From positions 1 to 28,246 of the forward strand of contig JASLLL010000032.1 in assembly GCA_030747075.1 (NCBI GenBank): a stretch of 28,246 nucleotides of DNA. The letters are read 5' to 3'. Both the position numbers and the translations under genes were made by a program. Source of the stretch: Gemmatimonadota bacterium (GTDB taxonomy: Bacteria; ARS69). Shown piece after piece: positions 23,798-28,246 of the stretch (position 1 is the first letter of the stretch; each line of letters opens with the position of its first letter). Under the pieces are notes generated by a model, which had not been told where the DNA came from, did no database searches, and saw nothing but the letters and a program-made list of their open reading frames with translations.

Positions 23798-24487
23798 CTA
23801 CCCGGCCCTCCCGGCTCCGGCACCCGCAGACACAATGCCCTGCGTGCGCTCCGAGGCCCGGCGTGCGAGAACCTCGCCCTTGAAAATCCAGACCTTCACG
23901 CCGATCGTCCCGTAGGTCGTCCGGCAGGTGATGGCCGCGTAGTCAATGTCCGCACGCAGCGTATGCAGCGGAACGCGTCCTTCGCGGTAGGTTTCCCGGC
24001 GGGCCATTTCCGAGCCGCCAAGACGACCACCACATGAGATTCGGATACCCAGCGCCCCACGCCGCATAGCGGAAAAGAGGGCACGCTTCATGGCGCGACG
24101 GAACCCGACGCGCTGCTGAAGCTGACGAGCAATGTTCTCGGCCACGAGCTGGGCATCGATCTCCGGCTTGCTAACTTCCTGGATCTCGATGTAGATCTCC
24201 CGGCCCGTGAGCGCCTGCAGCTCATCACGGATCTGGTCTACCTGTGCACCCTTCCTGCCGATCACGACACCAGGACGGGCCGTGTGGATGGAGAGAGTGA
24301 CCTTCTTGGCCTTCCGCTCGATCAGCACCTTCGAAATGCCGGCCTGCGCAAGTCTCTTCTCAAGATACCGACGGATCACCAAATCTTCTTCCAGCAGGTC
24401 CGGGTAGTCCTTCCCGGCGTACCACTGGGAGTCCCAGGTCTTCACGATCCCGAGACGGAGCCCGATCGGATGGGTCTTCTGTCCCAC
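23798..24487 (-). CDS. rpsC: 30S ribosomal protein S3
   Basis: S3 forms part of the mRNA entry channel. The protein is 229 residues, with the N-terminal [12 protein letters not shown], the KH domain ([18 protein letters not shown]) and the C-terminal domain with [17 protein letters not shown] and [14 protein letters not shown]. The start is GTG with AAGGAGG four bases before it. Confidence 0.98.
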   Translation of the reverse strand: MGQKTHPIGLRLGIVKTWDSQWYAGKDYPDLLEEDLVIRRYLEKRLAQAGISKVLIERKAKKVTLSIHTARPGVVIGRKGAQVDQIRDELQALTGREIYIEIQEVSKPEIDAQLVAENIARQLQQRVGFRRAMKRALFSAMRRGALGIRISCGGRLGGSEMARRETYREGRVPLHTLRADIDYAAITCRTTYGTIGVKVWIFKGEVLARRASERTQGIVSAGAGAGRAG

Positions 24488-24509
24488 GCTTCCTCCTTCG
24501 GGTTCCGGG

Positions 24510-24878
24510 TCAGGAACCGCGGGGGCCCTTGGGCCCCACGACGATGGTCAAGTGACTGCTTCGCTTGCGGATCCGGTTCGCCCGGCCCATCGAGCGAGGC
24601 CGGAAGCGGCGCTGGGTAGGGCCGCCGTCCACAAATACCGTCCGCACGAAAAGCTCATCTATGTTCACCCGCGAGGCCGTCTCATCATCCTCGGGGGTAT
24701 GGAGGGCGTTCGCCACGGCCGACCGCAAGGTCTTTTCCACCATGAGCGATGCCTTCTTGCGCGTGGACTGGAGAATCACAAATGCGTCCTCCACCTTTCG
24801 TCCACGAATCAGGTCCACCACAAGACGCATCTTGCGGGGGCTGATCTTCATGTGCCTGCCTTTTGCGAGAGCTTCCAT
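24510..24878 (-). CDS. rplV: 50S ribosomal protein L22
   Basis: A 122-residue L22, whose beta-hairpin lines the exit tunnel. The sequence includes [22 protein letters not shown] and the hairpin segment [20 protein letters not shown]. The ATG has GGAGG ten bases upstream and is 16 bp after rpsS. Confidence 0.97.
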   Translation of the reverse strand: MEALAKGRHMKISPRKMRLVVDLIRGRKVEDAFVILQSTRKKASLMVEKTLRSAVANALHTPEDDETASRVNIDELFVRTVFVDGGPTQRRFRPRSMGRANRIRKRSSHLTIVVGPKGPRGS

Positions 24879-24894
24879 TATCTATCGTCCTCCC

Positions 24895-25182
24895 CTACTT
24901 GAGACCCTTCCCGGCCTTGTCCGCTCTACCAGAGTGGCCGCGGAAGGTGCGCGTGGGGGCGAACTCGCCCAGCTTGTGCCCGACCATGTTCTCAGACACA
25001 TAGATCGGGATGAACTTGTTTCCGTTGTGGACCGCCATGGTGTGGCCGACGAAATCCGGAGTGATGGTGCATCGACGGGCCCAGGTCTTGATGACCTTCT
25101 TGTCTCCCGAACGATTCATCAGCTCCACTTTTCGCAGGAGGCTGTCCACCACATACGGACCCTTCTTGATGGACCGTGCCAT
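24895..25182 (-). CDS. rpsS: 30S ribosomal protein S19
   Basis: A 95-residue S19 in the head of the 30S subunit. It begins [19 protein letters not shown] and has the signature [21 protein letters not shown]. The ATG is 1 bp after the rplB stop, so the two are probably translated in a coupled manner. Confidence 0.98.
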   Translation of the reverse strand: MARSIKKGPYVVDSLLRKVELMNRSGDKKVIKTWARRCTITPDFVGHTMAVHNGNKFIPIYVSENMVGHKLGEFAPTRTFRGHSGRADKAGKGLK

Positions 25183-25183
25183 G

Positions 25184-26008
25184 CTACTTCCTCCTCTTGA
25201 CGATCATCTTGTCCGATGCCTTCTTGCCGCGACGCGTGCGCAGCCCCTTGGACGGCTGTCCCCAGGGGGAACACGGATGGCGCCCGCCGGAAGACCGGCC
25301 TTCGCCACCGCCCATGGGATGATCATGCGGGTTCATCGCCACTCCCCGCACATGCGGGCGGCGGCCCAGCCAACGCGACCGACCCGCTTTCCCCAGCACG
25401 ATGTTCTGGGCCTCGACATTGCCGACCTGCCCCAATGTGGCGTAGCTGGAGGCGCGGACCTTGCGAACCTCTCCGCTCGGAAGCCGGAGAAGTGCCAGTC
25501 CGCCTTCCTTCGCCATGACCTGCGCAAAGGTGCCGGCACCACGAGCGATCTTCGCGCCCTGTCCCGGACGAAGCTCCACTGCGTGCACCGTAGTGCCCAG
25601 CGGAATCGCGGAAAGGGGCAGCGCATTCCCGGTCCGGAGTTCCGCATCCGGTCCGGAGACCACCGTATCTCCCACCGACAGTCCGACCGGCGCCAGAATG
25701 TAACGCTTCTCGCCATCTGCGTAGAACAGGAGCGCGATGCGTGCATTCCGATTCGGATCGTACTCGATGGTCGCGACACGCGCGGGAATCCCGTACTTGT
25801 CCCGCCGGAAGTCAATGCGACGCCAGGCACGCTTGTGCCCACCTCCACGATGACGGGAAGTCACGCGACCATGGTGGTTGCGCCCTCCCGACTTCTTCAA
25901 CGGCTCCGTCAGCGACTTCTCCGGTCGTGAGGCCGTGACCTCACTGAAGTCCGAGGACGTGTAATACCTGCGAGCAGGCGTAACCGGTTTATACTTCTTG
26001 ATCCCCAT
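25184..26008 (-). CDS. rplB: 50S ribosomal protein L2
   Basis: L2 is needed for subunit joining and peptidyl transfer. The protein is 274 residues, with [20 protein letters not shown], the SH3-like middle domain and the C-terminal signature [19 protein letters not shown]. The histidines of this loop are present. The start ATG follows AGGAAGGGACCG. A 175-bp structured gap separates it from rplW. Confidence 0.98.
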   Translation of the reverse strand: MGIKKYKPVTPARRYYTSSDFSEVTASRPEKSLTEPLKKSGGRNHHGRVTSRHRGGGHKRAWRRIDFRRDKYGIPARVATIEYDPNRNARIALLFYADGEKRYILAPVGLSVGDTVVSGPDAELRTGNALPLSAIPLGTTVHAVELRPGQGAKIARGAGTFAQVMAKEGGLALLRLPSGEVRKVRASSYATLGQVGNVEAQNIVLGKAGRSRWLGRRPHVRGVAMNPHDHPMGGGEGRSSGGRHPCSPWGQPSKGLRTRRGKKASDKMIVKRRK

Positions 26009-26105
26009 CGGTCCCTTCCTGTGTCCGCTTCTTCTCGCCGACGCCCCTCGGCTTAGAGCACCACCTTGTCAAAGCGCAGACACTCTCAACCGTTCCGGGT
26101 CACTC

Positions 26106-26150
26106 CCCCCGGGTCGGGGGCGATACCCTTCCCGGCGCGGACATCGCCCC
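26106..26150 (-). promoter_or_regulatory. Two mutually exclusive hairpins in the rplW-rplB gap
   Basis: On the minus strand GGGGCGAT (26150 to 26143) can pair with ATCGCCCC (26124 to 26117) across an 18-nt loop. A second hairpin, CCCCCG-ACC-CGGGGG (26120 to 26106), uses four of the same bases (26117-26120). Only one can form at a time. The layout is attenuator-like, but no T-tract follows either stem. Confidence 0.4.
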
Positions 26151-26183
26151 GGGCGCAACGAACTTCATCCTAAAAAACCAACG

Positions 26184-26474
26184 CTACAGCTCGTCAAACA
26201 GATCGATCGTCTTCCCTTCTTCGAGCGTGATCAGAGCCTTCTTCCAGTTCGGACGGCGACCCTGATGAACGCCCATTCTCTTGACCTTCCCGCGAACATT
26301 CACGGTCCGTACATTCTTCACCGTCACGGAGAAGAGATCTTCCACCGCATCACGGATCTGCAGCTTGTTGGCGCGACGGTCCACCTCAAAGGCGTACTCG
26401 TTGGCCGTCTCCCGCGCGATGGTTGCCTTTTCCGTCAGGAGTGGCCGTTTGAGGATCTGTCTTGATTCCATCAT
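26184..26474 (-). CDS. rplW: 50S ribosomal protein L23
   Basis: A 96-residue L23, which docks SRP and trigger factor at the tunnel exit. The sequence includes ILKRPLLTEKATI, YAFEVDRRANKLQIRDAVE and RPNWKKALITLEEG. The first of two adjacent ATGs shares its A with the rplD TGA stop, and GGAGG lies ten bases upstream. Confidence 0.97.
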   Translation of the reverse strand: MMESRQILKRPLLTEKATIARETANEYAFEVDRRANKLQIRDAVEDLFSVTVKNVRTVNVRGKVKRMGVHQGRRPNWKKALITLEEGKTIDLFDEL

Positions 26475-27100
26475 CAGACGAATACCTCCTCGAGTTTCTT
26501 CAGCGCGTCCCGGGTCATCACGACCCAGTTGGAAGCCACCACCGCGTAGGTGTAGGTCTCCCGCGCAGGCAGACACAGCACACGCGAAAGGTTCTGGGCG
26601 CTTCGGTTGACCTTCTCGTCGAAGCCTCCGGTCAGGAGAAGCACCTTCTCTCCACCAAGCCCCAACTTGTCCAGGAAGGTGGCCAGACTTTGCGTTCTGG
26701 CGTCTTCAAAGCCGAAGTCGTCCACGACGAGAATGCGCTCGGATGCGGCACGGTCTGAAAGCGCCGACTTGAGTGCCAGACGACGCGTCTTCTTCGGAAG
26801 ACGGTACCGGTAGTCACGCGGCTTCGGACCATGAACGGTTCCGCCGCCGACCCAGACCGGACTCCGGGCCGATCCAGCCCGCGCGCGCCCGGTGCCCTTC
26901 TGACGCCAGGGCTTGGCGTTGGAGAGGTTGACCTCTCCTCGGCTCTTGACCTTGGCCGTGCCCTTGCGCTGGTTTGCCTCGAAGTTCACAACGGCCTCCC
27001 ACACGACATGGGCGTTCGGCTCGATTCCGAAGAGCTGCTCCGGAAGGTCCACCGTGCCCGACTTCTCGCCGGAAGCGCCATAGGCTGTTGCAGTTGCCAT
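26474..27100 (-). CDS. rplD: 50S ribosomal protein L4
   Basis: L4 reaches into the exit tunnel and in E. coli also represses the S10 operon. The protein is 208 residues; its tunnel loop KPWRQKGTGRARAGSARSP and the following GGGTVHGPKPRDY are intact. The ATG at 27100 has GGAGG seven bases upstream; an ATG directly before it (27103) is the alternative. The gene is 19 bp after rplC. Confidence 0.97.
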   Translation of the reverse strand: MATATAYGASGEKSGTVDLPEQLFGIEPNAHVVWEAVVNFEANQRKGTAKVKSRGEVNLSNAKPWRQKGTGRARAGSARSPVWVGGGTVHGPKPRDYRYRLPKKTRRLALKSALSDRAASERILVVDDFGFEDARTQSLATFLDKLGLGGEKVLLLTGGFDEKVNRSAQNLSRVLCLPARETYTYAVVASNWVVMTRDALKKLEEVFV

Positions 27101-27119
27101 CATCAATCCTCCAGGGCCG

Positions 27120-27779
27120 TCAGCCATTCGCGCGTCCGGCCCCGCGGACGCCCTTCTTGGTCTTCCGGATCTCCACACGCCCGTTCAGCGCGCCCGGAAC
27201 GGCACCTTTGACCAGAAGCATGTTGTTCTCGACATCCACGCCGACAACCTCAAGATTCCGGATGGTGACCGTCTTGCCGCCCATGCGGCCCGCCATCTTA
27301 TGTCCCTTCAGTACCCGAGCCGGAGTGGCGCACATGCCAATGGCCCCGGGCCGACGCTTGCACATCCCGCCATGCGTCATGTCTCCCTGGGCGAAGTTGT
27401 GGCGCTTGATCGTCCCCGCAAATCCCCGGCCCTTCGAAGTGCCGCGAACATCGATGCGATCTCCTTCGGCCAGAACATCCCCGACCACAATCTGCTGCCC
27501 CGATTCCAGGTCCCCTACGGAATTCATGCGGAACTCAGACAGCCACCGGAAGAGGCCTGGGCCGTGCTTGCGGAAGTGCCCCGTGCGAGGCTTGCCGAGT
27601 CGCTTCTCCCGGATCTCTCCGAAACCGACCTGGACAGCCTCGTAACCATCTGTCTCCGTGGTCTTGACCTGGACGATCTGGCACGGACCCGCCTCAATCA
27701 CGGTGACGGGAATCACTTTCCCGTCCTCCGAAAAGATCTGGGTCATGCCCTTCTTCCGGCCGACCAATCCGTGAATCAT
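27120..27779 (-). CDS. rplC: 50S ribosomal protein L3
   Basis: A 219-residue L3 with the N-terminal [17 protein letters not shown] and the core loop [14 protein letters not shown]. The loop near the peptidyl-transferase centre reads [20 protein letters not shown] and so holds two cysteines in place of more common residues. The ATG has AAGGAG six bases upstream and lies 68 bp after rpsJ. Confidence 0.98.
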   Translation of the reverse strand: MIHGLVGRKKGMTQIFSEDGKVIPVTVIEAGPCQIVQVKTTETDGYEAVQVGFGEIREKRLGKPRTGHFRKHGPGLFRWLSEFRMNSVGDLESGQQIVVGDVLAEGDRIDVRGTSKGRGFAGTIKRHNFAQGDMTHGGMCKRRPGAIGMCATPARVLKGHKMAGRMGGKTVTIRNLEVVGVDVENNMLLVKGAVPGALNGRVEIRKTKKGVRGAGRANG

Positions 27780-27847
27780 CTACCACTCCTTCGGGACCCC
27801 GTCGCCTGCATCCGCAGGGGGTCATCCCGTCCTTGAACGGTCTTGCG

Positions 27848-28162
27848 TCAGACCTTGATCTCGATGTCCACCCCTGCCGGCAGATCCAGTCTCTGCAGAG
27901 CATCCACCGTCTGGGGAGTCGAGTTGTGAATATCGATCAACCGCTTGTGAATCCGGCGTTCAAACTGCTCCCGCGACTTCTTGTTGACATGCGGGGACCG
28001 GTTCACCGTGAAGACCGTCTTGCGCGTCGGGAGAGGAATGGGGCCATGTACGCGAGCACCCGTTCTCTCCGCCGTCTCAACGATCTCCACCGCCGACTTG
28101 TCCAAAGAGGCGTGATCATACGCCTTCAGACGGATTCGGATCTTCTGGATTACCGCTGCCAT
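27848..28162 (-). CDS. rpsJ: 30S ribosomal protein S10
   Basis: A 104-residue S10, which in E. coli also acts with NusB in antitermination. It starts [17 protein letters not shown] and contains [21 protein letters not shown] prefer the ATG at 28162 because GGAG is then nine bases upstream; an ATG two codons earlier (28168) directly abuts the tuf stop and has only three bases of spacing. Confidence 0.98.
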   Translation of the reverse strand: MAAVIQKIRIRLKAYDHASLDKSAVEIVETAERTGARVHGPIPLPTRKTVFTVNRSPHVNKKSREQFERRIHKRLIDIHNSTPQTVDALQRLDLPAGVDIEIKV

Positions 28163-28168
28163 CCGCAT

Positions 28169-28246
28169 CTACTCCGTAATATCCGTGACGACACCGGCAC
28201 CGACCGTCCGACCGCCCTCGCGAATGGCGAACCGAAGTTCCTTCTC
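28169..28246 (-). CDS. tuf: Elongation factor Tu, last 25 residues only
   Basis: The right edge of the window carries the C-terminus of EF-Tu: EKELRFAIREGGRTVGAGVV, then TDITE and a TAG stop. FAIREGGRTVGAGVV is the family signature in domain 3. The rest of the gene lies outside the window. The position just before rpsJ is the standard str-S10 junction. Confidence 0.96.
   Translation of the reverse strand, partial: EKELRFAIREGGRTVGAGVVTDITE

Noticed and set aside
26067-26072. Perfect -35 hexamer TTGACA in the rplW-rplB gap (minus strand)
   Set aside because: No -10 element lies at 16-18 bp; the sequence there is GAGGGG-like. A promoter cannot be supported.
26100-26168. 22-codon open frame in the rplW-rplB gap that could be a leader peptide
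   Set aside because: The only ribosome-site-like bases (AGG) abut the ATG, and the sequence has no codon run typical of attenuation leaders.

Overview
The window is about 28 kb of high-GC bacterial chromosome. Every gene I can support lies on the minus strand, so transcription runs from high to low coordinates. No gap between genes exceeds about 220 bp, and I see no insertion sequence, phage gene, integrase or CRISPR array. The organism looks like an uncultured Gram-negative-type bacterium: it has lipoproteins with clear lipoboxes, a right-handed beta-helix lipoprotein, a zinc-type S14 and a complete tuf/S10-spc-alpha locus. The content would fit one of the high-GC candidate phyla near the FCB group (Eisenbacteria or Krumholzibacteriota, for example). 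That placement is a guess from gene content, not a result.

Region 1 (28246 to 12268) is the long ribosomal-protein locus in canonical order: tuf (3' end only), rpsJ, rplC, rplD, rplW, rplB, rpsS, rplV, rpsC, rplP, rpmC, rpsQ, rplN, rplX, rplE, rpsN (zinc type), rpsH, rplF, rplR, rpsE, rpmD, rplO, secY, adk, map, infA, rpmJ, rpsM, rpsK, rpsD, rpoA, rplQ. Most junctions are short or overlap. The exceptions are three structured gaps: rplW-rplB, rpsK-rpsD and rpsD-rpoA.

Region 2 (12267 to 10429) holds a tRNA-Asn(GUU) with its own promoter, a cold-shock protein gene, a YigZ/IMPACT-family gene and a small thioredoxin-like lipoprotein gene. The last gene is the most interesting item in the window. 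Its frame is interrupted by one TGA exactly where the first cysteine of a CxxC redox motif should stand, and a hairpin with the geometry of a bacterial SECIS element follows immediately. I read it as a selenocysteine-containing (UxxC) lipoprotein.

Region 3 (10428 to 5954) holds a 765-residue secreted lipoprotein (signal peptide, PKD-like domain, 11-turn beta-helix of GGA repeats) with a good sigma70 promoter and a strong terminator. A histidine kinase and an OmpR-type response regulator follow, overlapping by 4 nt.

Region 4 (5953 to 1) is a tightly coupled tetrapyrrole operon, hemC-hemD-hemB-hemL-hemE-hemN. All five junctions are 4-nt stop/start overlaps (ATGA or GTGA). It covers the route from glutamate semialdehyde to protoporphyrinogen by the oxygen-independent HemN, except for glutamyl-tRNA reductase (hemA), which is not here. 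hemN runs off the left edge. The leader ahead of hemC carries an FNR/CRP-like palindrome and a 10-bp inverted repeat.
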